DNA of 64,000 bases from Agathobaculum sp. NTUH-O15-33 (GCF_033193315.1 NZ_CP136187.1:1674001-1738000), one strand, 5' to 3'; counted from the first letter of the stretch, positions 34,344 through 42,296 are shown. Program-made: numbers and translations. Notes: generated by a model from the sequence alone, not told the origin.

Positions 34344-34464
34344 AATTAGGAGTGAGGAGTGAGGCGTTGGCGGTATCGCGCTTTGCGCGATTATTCAATA
34401 AGCCGCCTGCGGCGGCCACTATTATTCCTAACTACTAATTCCTAATTCCTAATTACTAATTAAT
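34344..34464. repeat. Heptamer-arm palindromic element 2 (hisA/hisF gap)
   Basis: Begins directly after the hisA TAG. Arms of AATTAGGAGTGAGG type and its complement; centre ATCGCGC-TTT-GCGCGAT plus a GCCGCC/GGCGGC hairpin. Confidence 0.8.
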
Positions 34465-34480
34465 AGAAAGGGGTTTTTGT

Positions 34481-35245
34481 ATGCTTGCCAAACGCATCAT
34501 CCCTTGTTTGGATGTAAAGGATGGGCGGGTCGTTAAGGGCGTAAACTTCGTGGGCTTGCGCGACGCGGGCGACCCGGTCGAACTGGCGAAGTTTTATTCG
34601 CGCGAGGGCGCGGACGAGATCGTGTTTCTCGATATCACGGCCACCTCGGATGGACGCGATACGATCGCGGACGTGGTGCGCCGCACCTGCCGCGAGGTGT
34701 TCGTGCCCGTTACCGTGGGCGGCGGCATCCGCACGGTGGACGATTTTAAAGAAATCCTGCGCGCGGGCGCGGATAAAATATCGGTCAATTCGGCGGCGGT
34801 CAAAAACCCCGCGCTGGTGGGCGAAGCTGCTGAAAAGTACGGCAGCCAGTGCGTCGTTGTAGCGATCGACGGCCGTCGAACGGGCAAAACGCCCTCCGGG
34901 TTTGAAGTATATGTCGCGGGCGGGCGTACGTCCACCGGCGTGGACGCGGTCGCGTGGGCCAAAGAGGTGTACGAGCGCGGCGCGGGCGAGATACTGCTCA
35001 CTTCCATGGATAAGGATGGTACCAAATCCGGCTTTGATCTGGAACTGACCCGCGCGGTTGTGGATGTGGTCGGTATCCCGGTGATCGCTTCGGGCGGCTG
35101 CGGCAGTCTCGATCATTTTTCCGAGGTGTTTGAAGAGACCGCGTGCGACGCGGCGCTTGCCGCCAGCCTATTTCACTATGGCGAGCTGACGGTCGGGCAG
35201 GTCAAGCGGCATTTAAACGAAAAGAATATCCCGGTGAGGTTGTAA
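34481..35245 (+). CDS. hisF: Imidazole glycerol phosphate synthase, cyclase subunit
   Basis: 254 aa TIM barrel partner of HisH. Motifs: [20 protein letters not shown] (catalytic Asp, read as [10 protein letters not shown]), [50 protein letters not shown] and [16 protein letters not shown] is the ribosome site, immediately downstream of repeat element 2. Confidence 0.97.
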   Translation: MLAKRIIPCLDVKDGRVVKGVNFVGLRDAGDPVELAKFYSREGADEIVFLDITATSDGRDTIADVVRRTCREVFVPVTVGGGIRTVDDFKEILRAGADKISVNSAAVKNPALVGEAAEKYGSQCVVVAIDGRRTGKTPSGFEVYVAGGRTSTGVDAVAWAKEVYERGAGEILLTSMDKDGTKSGFDLELTRAVVDVVGIPVIASGGCGSLDHFSEVFEETACDAALAASLFHYGELTVGQVKRHLNEKNIPVRL

Positions 35246-35246
35246 A

Positions 35247-35573
35247 ATGGAACTATCGAAATTTTTTATCAAGGCCGAGCTCATTCCGGTCATTTGTCAG
35301 GATGAACGGAACGGCGAGGTGCTCATGCTGGGCTACGCCAACGAGGAAGCGCTGCGCCGGACAATGGAGAGCGGCACCGCCTGGTTCTTTTCGCGTTCGC
35401 GCCAAAAGCTTTGGAACAAGGGTGAGACGTCGGGCAATTTTATTTATGTAACAAAAATCCTGTCCGACTGCGACGACGATACCCTGATCTACATAGGTAC
35501 GCCCAAGGGGCCGGTCTGCCACACGGGAAACCGCACCTGCTTTTATACCACGCTGTGGGAGAAAAATAATTAG
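35247..35573 (+). CDS. hisI: Phosphoribosyl-AMP cyclohydrolase
   Basis: 108 aa, monofunctional. Motifs: [25 protein letters not shown] (read as [11 protein letters not shown]), [19 protein letters not shown] and the zinc/magnesium residues in DCDDDTL and CHTGNRTCF. It follows hisF by one base; its stop TAG lies in repeat element 3. Unlike many bacteria it is not fused to hisE. Confidence 0.96.
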   Translation: MELSKFFIKAELIPVICQDERNGEVLMLGYANEEALRRTMESGTAWFFSRSRQKLWNKGETSGNFIYVTKILSDCDDDTLIYIGTPKGPVCHTGNRTCFYTTLWEKNN

Positions 35574-35679
35574 GCGGTAGGCGGTAGGATTGGCGGAATC
35601 CGGCCATGCCGGATATTAAAATGATCGCGCGACGCGCGATTCCATAACTTCTAATTCCTACCGCCTACTTCCTAACTAG
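35568..35679. repeat. Heptamer-arm palindromic element 3 (hisI/hisE gap)
   Basis: Starts within the hisI stop codon. Arms GGCGGTAGGCGGTAGG and CCTACCGCCTAC; centre with ATCCGGC-CAT-GCCGGAT and ATCGCGC-GAC-GCGCGAT hairpins. Confidence 0.8.
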
Positions 35680-35695
35680 AAAAGAGGTTTTTATA

Positions 35696-36019
35696 TTGAA
35701 TTCATTTGAACAAATGGAGGCCGTGATCGGGCAGCGCAGGGCCGAACCGCAGGAAGGTTCGTATACCTGTTACCTGTTCGAGAAGGGCCTAGATAAAATG
35801 CTGAAAAAGGTCGGCGAGGAATGCGCCGAAACCATCATCGCCGCAAAAAACGGCGATAAAGAGGAGCTGGTAGGCGAAATTAACGACGTGTTCTATCACA
35901 TGATGGTGATGATGAACGAGTGCGGCGTTTCACTTGCCGAGGTCTGCGCGGAGATGGATAAGCGCGCGGAAAAAATCGGCAACCTAAAGCAGTTCCACGT
36001 GTCCGACCATAATTCTTGA
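35696..36019 (+). CDS. hisE: Phosphoribosyl-ATP pyrophosphohydrolase
   Basis: 107 aa MazG-like helical enzyme: SYTCYLFEKGLDKMLKKVGEECAETIIAAKN with the metal-binding EExxE pattern and DVFYHMMVMM. The start is TTG at 35696, eight bases after AGAGG, just beyond repeat element 3. It removes pyrophosphate from PR-ATP. Confidence 0.93.
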   Translation: MNSFEQMEAVIGQRRAEPQEGSYTCYLFEKGLDKMLKKVGEECAETIIAAKNGDKEELVGEINDVFYHMMVMMNECGVSLAEVCAEMDKRAEKIGNLKQFHVSDHNS

Positions 36020-36028
36020 GGTACTACG

Positions 36029-36511
36029 ATGCGAAGAAAAGATAGAGAAGTCACAGGCCGTGAAAATATCGAGGCGATCTTAAAAGCCTGCAAGGTGTGC
36101 CGCATTGCCATGATCGCGGAGGGCAAGCCTTACGTGATTCCCATGAACTTTGGCTATGAGTGGGATAATAATGGGCTGACCCTGTATTTCCACAGCGGTT
36201 TAAAGGGCAAAAAGATCGACGCGATGCGCGCCGACCCGCACGTTTGCTTTGAGATGGATATCGAGGACGGTGTGATAGAAGGCGGCGACGTGGCCTGCCA
36301 GTATAGCTATGCGTTTTCGTCCATCATTGGCGAGGGATGCGTACAGTTTGCGGAAAATAACGAACAGAAACGCCACGGGTTCGATATCATCATGCAGCAG
36401 CTGACCGGCCGCGAGGGCTGGACCTATTCGGACGCCCACCTTTCGGTAGCCGAGGTGTTCATGGTCCGCGCGGATTCCTTGGAAGCTTCGCGCAAAACGC
36501 CGCGTAATTGA
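36029..36511 (+). CDS. Pyridoxamine-5'-phosphate-oxidase-like flavoprotein (NimA type)
   Basis: 160 aa split-barrel FMN-binding protein. It resembles NimA-type 5-nitroimidazole reductases: MRRKDREV start, CRIAMIAEGKPYVIPMNFGYEW, LYFHSGLKGKKIDAM and a late SVAEVFMVRAD. It starts 10 bp after hisE and may be read with the operon, though a role in histidine synthesis is not implied. Actual substrate unknown; drug resistance should not be assumed. Confidence 0.85.
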   Translation: MRRKDREVTGRENIEAILKACKVCRIAMIAEGKPYVIPMNFGYEWDNNGLTLYFHSGLKGKKIDAMRADPHVCFEMDIEDGVIEGGDVACQYSYAFSSIIGEGCVQFAENNEQKRHGFDIIMQQLTGREGWTYSDAHLSVAEVFMVRADSLEASRKTPRN

Positions 36512-36578
36512 CAGCGCAAACGCCGCTCCCGCTGCGGGGGACGGCGTTTTTCCATTTACATAGAGAGAGGATGAAACG

Positions 36579-38048
36579 ATGCAGAACCAAACCATGTTAC
36601 AGGGCTTTGAATGGTACTTGCCCGAAAACGGATGCCTTTGGAGCCGCTGGGAGAAGCAGGCCCCAAATATCGCCGCGCTCGGTATCACCGATATTTGGCT
36701 GCCGCCCGCCTATAAGGGTGCGAACGGCGCGGCCGACGTGGGCTACGGCGTTTACGATCTGTTCGATCTGGGTGAATTTGATCAAAAGGGCACCGTGCGG
36801 ACGAAATACGGCACGCGGGAAAGATACCTTGCCGCTGTGCGTACCTTGCAGCAGGCTGGCGTGCGCGTATGGGCGGATATCGTGATGAACCATAAAATGG
36901 GCGCGGATGAGTTGGAGCACGTGCGCGCCACGCCGGATGCTTCCGATAACCGGGAAAAGGCCGTGGGAGATGAGCGCGAGATCGCCGCGTGGACGAAATT
37001 CACCTTTCCGGGGCGCGCGGGCAAATATTCGGGCTTTCAGTGGAACTGGACGCATTTCAACGGCACCGATTGGGACGATGGCGCGAAAACGGGCGGCATT
37101 TATCTGTTTGAAGGCAAGCGGTGGGATGAACAGGTCGACCCCGAGCACGGCAATTTCGATTATCTTATGGGAGCCGATCTGGCGCTGACCAACCACGATG
37201 TGGTGGAAGAACTGAAGCGCTGGGGCTGCTGGTATCTGGATACGGTTCATCCGGATGGTTTGCGGCTGGACGCGGTAAAGCATATGCAGCGCGATTTTTA
37301 CACGGATTGGCTGGGCGAGATGCGGCGGCATGCCGGGCGCGAGCTGCCCGCCGTCGGCGAGTATTGGAGCCCGGAGGTTGAGCGGCTCTTAGGCTATCTG
37401 GAGGGCGGCGCGGGCATGCGTCTGTTCGACGTACCGCTGCACTTCCATCTGTTCGACATATCCGGGGCAAACGGTAACTACGATTTATCGAAGCTGTTGG
37501 ATGGCACGCTTGTGCAGGCCGCGCCCGATCAGGCGGTCACCTTTGTCGACAACCACGATACCCAACCCGGGCAGGCGCTGCAAACCTTTATTCAGCCATG
37601 GTTCAAAGCGCCCGCTTATGCGCTGATTTTACTGCGCGGGCAGGGGTTGCCATGCGTGTTCTATGGCGACCTGTACGGCGTGCCGCATGACGGGATCGCG
37701 CCCGTGGCCGGGTTGAAACGTCTATTATGGGTACGCGCCAATTTGGCCTATGGTGAATTGCACGATTATTTTGACGATGCAAACGTCGTCGGTTTCACAC
37801 GCGAGGGGGATGCGGAGCACCCGGATTCCGGCCTTGCCATGCTGCTTTCGGATTCGACCGGCGGCGAAAAACGGATGTATGTCGGCAGCCGCCTTGTCGG
37901 TAAAACGCTGGTAGACGCGCTGGGTAAATGCACCACGCCCGTTACCGTTGATGGGGAGGGGAACGTGACCGCCTCCGCTCCCGCCGGCGGCGCCGCCGTC
38001 TGGGTCACGCGCGAAGCGTTTGACCGGATGTTTATGGAGGAAAGCTGA
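36579..38048 (+). CDS. Cytoplasmic alpha-amylase, GH13
   Basis: 489 aa without a signal peptide, resembling the AmyS/AmyA cytoplasmic type (GH13_5). Conserved regions: DIVMNHK, DGLRLDAVKH (nucleophile Asp), GEYW (acid/base Glu), and FVDNHDTQPGQ (third carboxylate). It hydrolyses alpha-1,4 glucans or maltodextrins inside the cell. GAGAGAGG precedes the ATG; a small GC hairpin lies in the gap after the NimA-like gene. Confidence 0.94.
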   Translation: MQNQTMLQGFEWYLPENGCLWSRWEKQAPNIAALGITDIWLPPAYKGANGAADVGYGVYDLFDLGEFDQKGTVRTKYGTRERYLAAVRTLQQAGVRVWADIVMNHKMGADELEHVRATPDASDNREKAVGDEREIAAWTKFTFPGRAGKYSGFQWNWTHFNGTDWDDGAKTGGIYLFEGKRWDEQVDPEHGNFDYLMGADLALTNHDVVEELKRWGCWYLDTVHPDGLRLDAVKHMQRDFYTDWLGEMRRHAGRELPAVGEYWSPEVERLLGYLEGGAGMRLFDVPLHFHLFDISGANGNYDLSKLLDGTLVQAAPDQAVTFVDNHDTQPGQALQTFIQPWFKAPAYALILLRGQGLPCVFYGDLYGVPHDGIAPVAGLKRLLWVRANLAYGELHDYFDDANVVGFTREGDAEHPDSGLAMLLSDSTGGEKRMYVGSRLVGKTLVDALGKCTTPVTVDGEGNVTASAPAGGAAVWVTREAFDRMFMEES

Positions 38049-38078
38049 AATATTTTGTAACGCGATAGGAAATTAAAA

Positions 38079-38115
38079 AGGGGGATGCGACGAAACGCAA
38101 ATCGTCGCACCCCCC
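38079..38115 (-). terminator. Terminator of the vanZ-like gene
   Basis: GGGGG-A-TGCGACG pairs with CGTCGCA-C-CCCCC; on the minus strand it is followed by TTTTT. It may also stop the convergent amylase transcript. Confidence 0.75.
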
Positions 38116-38122
38116 CTATGTC

Positions 38123-38638
38123 TTATTCGGCATTCCAATTAGCGACTATAACTACCGCGAATAGCCCAATCACCAAAAACGTAAAAATACCGGCCAACGT
38201 GGTAAGAACTCCGTCTAATTTCTTCTTGTTTTTAAAGATTTTAAGCAAGATTGCATACAGTAAAATGCCTAACATGCCGCCTAGGGTATTGGATATAACA
38301 TCTGTAATATCTGCTCTGCCGATTGCAAAAGCAAACTGCGCGGTTTCAAGCGCAAGGCTGAAAATTGCAATACCTATTATCTTATGAAGAAACCGCGTAT
38401 CGTTTTTCAGTATACCTAGAAAAATGCCAAATGGAGCGAAAACCAATAAATTATTCATAACTTCGCTGATGTGAAAGCTGCTACCGGCTTGCTCCGTATA
38501 ATAAAAGGGAATAAAGTTAACGTGACGTGCACCTAGTAAGGCTGTAAATGAAAATTGCAGCTTCAATAAGATCAGCCAGACCAGCAGGACCAAATAAACA
38601 ATAAATAACCCTTGCGCAATTTTATATCGCTTCTCCAT
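38123..38638 (-). CDS. VanZ-family membrane protein
   Basis: 171 aa with five hydrophobic segments. The VanZ-like pattern is clear: VNFIPFY, a conserved NNLLVFAPFGIFLGI and late LETAQFAFAIGRADITDVISNTLGGMLG. VanZ-like proteins are linked to teicoplanin or surfactant/antimicrobial peptide resistance in some species; many have unknown roles. It follows a 75-aa membrane protein by 5 bp in one transcript. AT-rich codons set it apart from the his genes. Confidence 0.88.
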   Translation of the reverse strand: MEKRYKIAQGLFIVYLVLLVWLILLKLQFSFTALLGARHVNFIPFYYTEQAGSSFHISEVMNNLLVFAPFGIFLGILKNDTRFLHKIIGIAIFSLALETAQFAFAIGRADITDVISNTLGGMLGILLYAILLKIFKNKKKLDGVLTTLAGIFTFLVIGLFAVVIVANWNAE

Positions 38639-38643
38639 AATTT

Positions 38644-38871
38644 TTAAATTTCCTTGTGATTACATTGTTTCTTGAGAAACCATCCAAGAAATGCAATGAA
38701 AAGACATAGGAATAACCCTATCCCAGTTTCAATGAGAAGAACCATGTGCAACGGCACAGCGGTCAAAACGCGGTTTTCCAAATAAACCGATTGAGCCATG
38801 CTGCCAACGGTGCAAACAGCGACAAAAAGTATTAGGACGATCGTAATTCGTGTCAGAGCTTTTACTTTCAT
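38644..38871 (-). CDS. Small two-helix membrane protein
   Basis: 75 aa (MKVKALTRI ...), two hydrophobic segments (about 8-26 and 41-64) and a basic C-terminus. ATG at 38871 has GAGGG five bases upstream. A longer frame from 38937 is impossible because it would start inside the promoter -35 box. No family recognised; it is cotranscribed with the VanZ-like gene. Confidence 0.7.
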   Translation of the reverse strand: MKVKALTRITIVLILFVAVCTVGSMAQSVYLENRVLTAVPLHMVLLIETGIGLFLCLFIAFLGWFLKKQCNHKEI

Positions 38872-38908
38872 GACATCCCTCGAATTTCTTGTTGCGATAA
38901 AATACGGT

Positions 38909-38937
38909 ACTGTAGCATTTTTCTTTCTTACTATCAA
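38909..38937 (-). promoter_or_regulatory. Promoter of the 75-aa protein and vanZ-like gene
   Basis: Minus strand TTGATA (38932-38937), 17 bp, TACAGT (38909-38914). Confidence 0.65.
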
Positions 38938-39164
38938 TATACCTTTAAAATATTATGGTAGCAAGCAACAAAGCGGTGAAAATATAATATAAAATACGAG
39001 AAGGCTTGCCAGCGCAAAAGGAAAGCAAAAATAAACTGATCACGAATTACGGCTGAGCGGCGATAAAACGTTTTGATCTGGACTGCGGGGATGCTGGTTC
39101 TAGCGATAAAATAAATGATGAAAAGCGCGCGTTGCAAAATAAAAGAAATTCCTCCTAGCCACAA
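38934..39164 (-). CDS. Doubtful small membrane ORF
   Basis: 76 codons from a TTG without a ribosome site; one hydrophobic stretch (FILQRALFIIYFIA) and an aromatic-rich C-terminus. It may be a remnant of a degraded membrane protein in the island. Listed because nothing else explains 38938-39191. Confidence 0.2.
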   Translation of the reverse strand: MWLGGISFILQRALFIIYFIARTSIPAVQIKTFYRRSAVIRDQFIFAFLLRWQAFSYFILYFHRFVACYHNILKVY

Positions 39165-39191
39165 GGCGATCGGTATCCTATGTCGTTTTGC

Positions 39192-39548
39192 TCACTTCTT
39201 GGAAGTCACCCAATGTTTGATTGCTAGTACTGCATAGGTTAACGCGATATACATGTTCGGGAACATTTGAAGATAAGCTTTGCCGTTTATGCTGACCATT
39301 ATGAGAATAACAAACATGGTCAGATCGACCAACCATAGTTTAGATTCGCTAATATTCTTCTCACAGATATATAACAAGAAAACGAGCAAAACTATGATCA
39401 ACGTGTAAATTATTTGGAAAGAATGCAATAATACATACTGGAATTCTCTTTTCATTCCGACTGTCAGGATATCAATATTGAAAACCAAGCATAAGATTAG
39501 AAAGGCAAGGGCAGTAAGAAGATATCCTTTCATAGCATGCTTTTTCAT
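39192..39548 (-). CDS. Four-helix membrane protein, unknown
   Basis: 118 aa. Four hydrophobic segments separated by short loops, ending HWVTSKK. The ATG at 39548 has GGGAGTG about five bases upstream; the TTG one codon earlier is less likely. No family recognised; size and layout are like immunity proteins of bacteriocin loci, but this is only a guess from context. Confidence 0.65.
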   Translation of the reverse strand: MKKHAMKGYLLTALAFLILCLVFNIDILTVGMKREFQYVLLHSFQIIYTLIIVLLVFLLYICEKNISESKLWLVDLTMFVILIMVSINGKAYLQMFPNMYIALTYAVLAIKHWVTSKK

Positions 39549-39655
39549 CAAGTCACTCCCGTATTCTAAACACGAAAAGGCTTCACTTCCATGTCCTGAT
39601 TTTTACTTGTTTAAACTGAAAACGTTGGATAAAACGCACACCTGCTCTTAACGCT

Positions 39656-39682
39656 ATTGTAGCGCCGGAGGGGGAGGGGCAA
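39656..39682 (-). promoter_or_regulatory. Possible promoter of the four-helix protein
   Basis: TTGCCC, 15 bp, TACAAT on the minus strand. The spacing is short. The 50-bp block around it (39650-39710) is GC-rich inside an AT-rich island and may mark a junction. Confidence 0.35.
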
Positions 39683-39707
39683 GAGTCCCCGTGGCTTATC
39701 CTCTTCT

Positions 39708-40016
39708 TCATTTTTTCAGTAAATCATACGCTGCCATACTGAATAAGTAAACCCAAATATGTATGATAGTAAATACTAGGATCAAAAGGACAATGATAAG
39801 CTTTGATAGAGTGATTTTTGGGAAAAAATGAACGATCAAAAAATCGATCAATATTATAAATACAATGGTACGGCTATAAGCGAATAATCGATCGTGCGAA
39901 AAATTCATAACACGCAATTTTTCTGATAGTTCTAGTTTGGACTCTTCAAAAAAATGAGTGCATGCGTAGATTTGACTTAAGAGGCCGACTATTATAAGAA
40001 AAAATAGAGTATCCAT
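39708..40016 (-). CDS. Small membrane protein, unknown
   Basis: 102 aa with three hydrophobic segments (residues about 3-19, 47-63, 69-95) and a charged loop EESKLELSEKLRVMNFSHDRL. AGAGGG lies about 12 bases before the ATG. AT-rich. No family recognised; it may belong with the secreted protein encoded just upstream. Confidence 0.6.
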   Translation of the reverse strand: MDTLFFLIIVGLLSQIYACTHFFEESKLELSEKLRVMNFSHDRLFAYSRTIVFIILIDFLIVHFFPKITLSKLIIVLLILVFTIIHIWVYLFSMAAYDLLKK

Positions 40017-40261
40017 AATTAATTTAACCCTCTAAGTTGGTGAATAATACTAAAATAGAAATAGCGAAAATAAATCTGATGTTATCTAACTTGGCTAACA
40101 CATAAGTTTTCCTTCATACTTCTATAGAATTTAAAAGATAGTTCATAGATTAATTCCTCTAAGTATGTTATGGCTTTGTGATTCAAATATTATAACAATT
40201 TTATTTTGCATAAGAATTGACCTTTATTTCAGCATATCTGTCATGTAACACAGAAAATGAG

Positions 40262-40304
40262 TTGTCCAAAGCACTCCTCTGAAAAGAGGAGTGCCTTGGA
40301 CAGA
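40262..40304. repeat. Strong imperfect hairpin in the 40017-40364 gap
   Basis: TGTCCAA-a-GCACTCCTCT, GAAA, AGAGGAGTGC-c-TTGGACA. There is no convincing T-run on either strand, so it may be the end of the secreted-protein transcript or a mobile repeat. The rest of the 348-bp gap is AT-rich and holds no gene that I can see. Confidence 0.6.
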
Positions 40305-40364
40305 TATGAATGTTCCGCAATAATAGCGCATACAAAACACTATTTTAAGTTTGTATGATGGTGA

Positions 40365-41021
40365 TTAAGCCCAAGATTGATAATACGTACCGCTCGTTGC
40401 GTATTGAGTGTGAGCTTGATCAAAATAATACGTACAATTTACCTGCTGCCATAGATTTGGAAAATCTTTATATCCTTTAACTATTTCGTGGAAATAAACT
40501 GTTTTTGCATAAGCATATTTGGAATCTACAGCTGCATTAATTATTGCAGCAGCTACGGCTGTGGCAACTCCAAACTCAGGAATAAGCTCACTAATTAAAA
40601 TCGCAAAACCAGCAGTCTCATTAGCTACAATTCCTTTTTCAAAGTTAACATCTATATCTCTTGAAGAAATAAGCTTGGTGTAATCGCTAGGGGTAGTACC
40701 GTACAGACAATTTTCCTGTGTGATCCAACCGCTTCGCGGCTCAACTCCTGTGTTATTAGTGACATGAATAGTTGCAAATTTCTCGCCATTAATATAAATG
40801 ACATTGCCTATTCTTTCAGCAACATCAGTACCATTTGTTGCTTTAGCATAAAAGTTCTCGCCATACGATTCATACGGTTTTAGATTAGGTTCTTGAGGCG
40901 CAAAACCGGTTACAGCCTCTACGGCTTTATCTTGCGAAGAAATATCAACAGCATAAGCTGTGAAAGAAAAAGAACAAGCAAGAATCGAAAAAACGCATGC
41001 TAAAGATATAAATTTCTTCAT
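40365..41021 (-). CDS. Secreted protein with hydrophobic glycine/alanine-rich centre, possible large bacteriocin
   Basis: 218 aa. Signal peptide of 24 residues (MKKFISLACVFSILACSF ... TAYA). The mature part has an NxYxxGENFYAKATNGTDVAERIGNVIYING start, a central hydrophobic stretch near residues 150-180 (PEFGVATAVAAAIINAAVD), and an aromatic tail ending TYYQSWA. The plan (secreted, hydrophobic centre, Trp/Tyr-rich tail) recalls the geobacillin-26-type large bacteriocins, but I cannot confirm homology. ATG 41021 follows AGAAAGGAAC; a GTG 42 bases earlier is less likely. It lies between an AgrD-like gene and small membrane proteins, which fits a quorum-controlled peptide locus. Confidence 0.7.
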   Translation of the reverse strand: MKKFISLACVFSILACSFSFTAYAVDISSQDKAVEAVTGFAPQEPNLKPYESYGENFYAKATNGTDVAERIGNVIYINGEKFATIHVTNNTGVEPRSGWITQENCLYGTTPSDYTKLISSRDIDVNFEKGIVANETAGFAILISELIPEFGVATAVAAAIINAAVDSKYAYAKTVYFHEIVKGYKDFPNLWQQVNCTYYFDQAHTQYATSGTYYQSWA

Positions 41022-41297
41022 GATTATGTTCCTTTCTAAATCAAATGTGTATACTATCGTCACAATAAAGTGAGTTATCGTTTTATCCTCAACTTATTTA
41101 TTGAAAAAATAGTAGCGTAAGCATTAAGCTAAGTGAAGGTCTAATCTACATATGAGCTAATAAAACCACATAATGAACGAAATAGACAACAGAAGGCTTC
41201 ACTGCGCAACTTCTCAGTTAAGCTTTCTGGCCGATTGAAGCATTAAAGTTCTTGTGTTGCATAGCTTAGCACATCGGACTCACCCTTTTCTTCTCCG

Positions 41298-41438
41298 TTA
41301 CTTCCTGAGCTTCTCCGGCACCTCCGGCTGATAGTACTGACCTAAGCAGGGCGTTTGGCTAGTCAGTACCGCTACTGCGCTGACAATGCAGGCGGCAGAA
41401 GCCATTAACCCTTTCAACCATGAAAACTTTGTTTTCAT
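41298..41438 (-). CDS. AgrD-like cyclic (thio)lactone autoinducer precursor
   Basis: 46 aa, ATG at 41438 with GGTGG five bases before. N-terminal basic/amphipathic part MKTKFSWLKG, hydrophobic helix (residues 11-27), then TPCLGQYY and the conserved tail QPEVPEKLRK. A single Cys followed by a short hydrophobic ring segment and an acidic-proline PExPxxL tail is the hallmark of AgrD precursors, in which Cys and the ring end form a thiolactone and the tail is cut off by AgrB. It diverges from a LytTR regulator and a GHKL kinase, the classical receptor pair. No AgrB is seen in the window. The ring is probably formed from Cys31 onwards; exact ends need experiment. Confidence 0.85.
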   Translation of the reverse strand: MKTKFSWLKGLMASAACIVSAVAVLTSQTPCLGQYYQPEVPEKLRK

Positions 41439-41455
41439 TTTTCCACCAGCTTTCC

Positions 41456-41485
41456 TTGATATTGTTATCTATCTAATGATATAAT
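41456..41485 (+). promoter_or_regulatory. Promoter of the response regulator/kinase pair
   Basis: TTGATA (41456-41461), 18 bp, TATAAT (41480-41485). Confidence 0.65.
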
Positions 41486-41489
41486 CATA
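41484..41489 (-). promoter_or_regulatory. Probable -10 of the agrD-like gene
   Basis: TATGAT on the minus strand, about 45 nt before the ATG. No -35 box stands out; the LytTR repeats lie at about -43 to -74, the position of an activator. Confidence 0.45.
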
Positions 41490-41519
41490 TTAGCAGATTA
41501 AAGGAAAAAGAAAATAGAT

Positions 41520-41551
41520 TTGTCGTGAAAACCCATTTTTTTGACGTGAAA
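41520..41551. promoter_or_regulatory. Direct-repeat LytTR operator
   Basis: TTGTCGTGAAA (41520-41530) and TTGACGTGAAA (41541-41551), start-to-start distance 21 bp, two helical turns. This matches the spacing of AgrA-type LytTR binding sites. It sits between the divergent agrD-like and regulator genes. Confidence 0.7.
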
Positions 41552-41570
41552 TTTGGGGGCGGGTGCATAT

Positions 41571-42296
41571 ATGAAGCTGAATATTACGATTTTGGAAGAC
41601 AATGAAGCCCAAAAGCAGCATTTGCAGTGGGTGATAGAGAATGCGGCGAAAAAGATAAAAATCGCGGTTCGTTTGTTTGCGGTTTCCTCAGGGCTTGATA
41701 TTAGCGGAGAAAGTGTCGTGCAAACTGATTTGTTTTTTCTGGACGTGGAAACGCCACATCGATCGGGCATTGAAACGGCACAGTTTATACGAACCGTTTC
41801 CAAGGATGTGCCAATCGTCTTTACTACTAACTTTAAGGACTATGCGGTAAATGGATACGAAGTACATGCCTTTCAGTTTTTGTTAAAGCCGGTGACGGAA
41901 GCGGATTGTATCCCATGTTTGGAAAATGCGATAGCGTATGTGAAACTGCGTGAGCAGGGAAGTCTAAAAATCAAACAGTCGAAAGAGTGGCACATTGTGT
42001 CGTATGGAGAAATTTTATATGCAGAAGCCGGGAACCATTCCTGCAAGATTGTTTATGATGGCGGCGACTTATCTTTTCGCAAAAACATATCGGACCTAGC
42101 AAAAGAATTGCCGCAGCGAATATTTATACAATGCCATCGTTCCTATCTTGTCAATATCGATCGAATAAGGGTACTTAATGCGAAAGAGTTAATTTTAGAT
42201 AATCAAGCAAAGATTCCCGTGAGTGAATCCTATTTTGCCGCAATTGAGAAGGCGTTTGCGGACAAGCTGATCGCGGAAGGGGGGCTCTGGTCTTGA
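41571..42296 (+). CDS. LytTR-family response regulator (AgrA-like)
   Basis: 241 aa. Receiver domain, residues 1-125: ITILEDNEAQ, phosphorylation site LFFLDVETPHRSG, FTTNFKDYA and K in FLLKPV. LytTR DNA-binding domain, residues about 140-235: SYGEILYAEAGNHSCKI, FIQCHRSYLVNIDRI, KIPVSESY. ATG 41571 has GGGGCGGG upstream; the TTG at 41553 overlaps the second operator repeat and is rejected. It shares a transcript with the kinase (overlap TTGA). AT-richer than the flanking core genes. Confidence 0.93.
   Translation: MKLNITILEDNEAQKQHLQWVIENAAKKIKIAVRLFAVSSGLDISGESVVQTDLFFLDVETPHRSGIETAQFIRTVSKDVPIVFTTNFKDYAVNGYEVHAFQFLLKPVTEADCIPCLENAIAYVKLREQGSLKIKQSKEWHIVSYGEILYAEAGNHSCKIVYDGGDLSFRKNISDLAKELPQRIFIQCHRSYLVNIDRIRVLNAKELILDNQAKIPVSESYFAAIEKAFADKLIAEGGLWS

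Noticed and set aside
38123..40016. One of the small membrane proteins as AgrB
   Set aside because: None has about 190-210 residues or the His/Cys catalytic pattern of AgrB; the 171-aa protein is clearly VanZ-like.
41064..41297. Further small peptide genes between the AgrD-like gene and the secreted protein
   Set aside because: Only very short frames (such as 14 codons) without ribosome sites are present.
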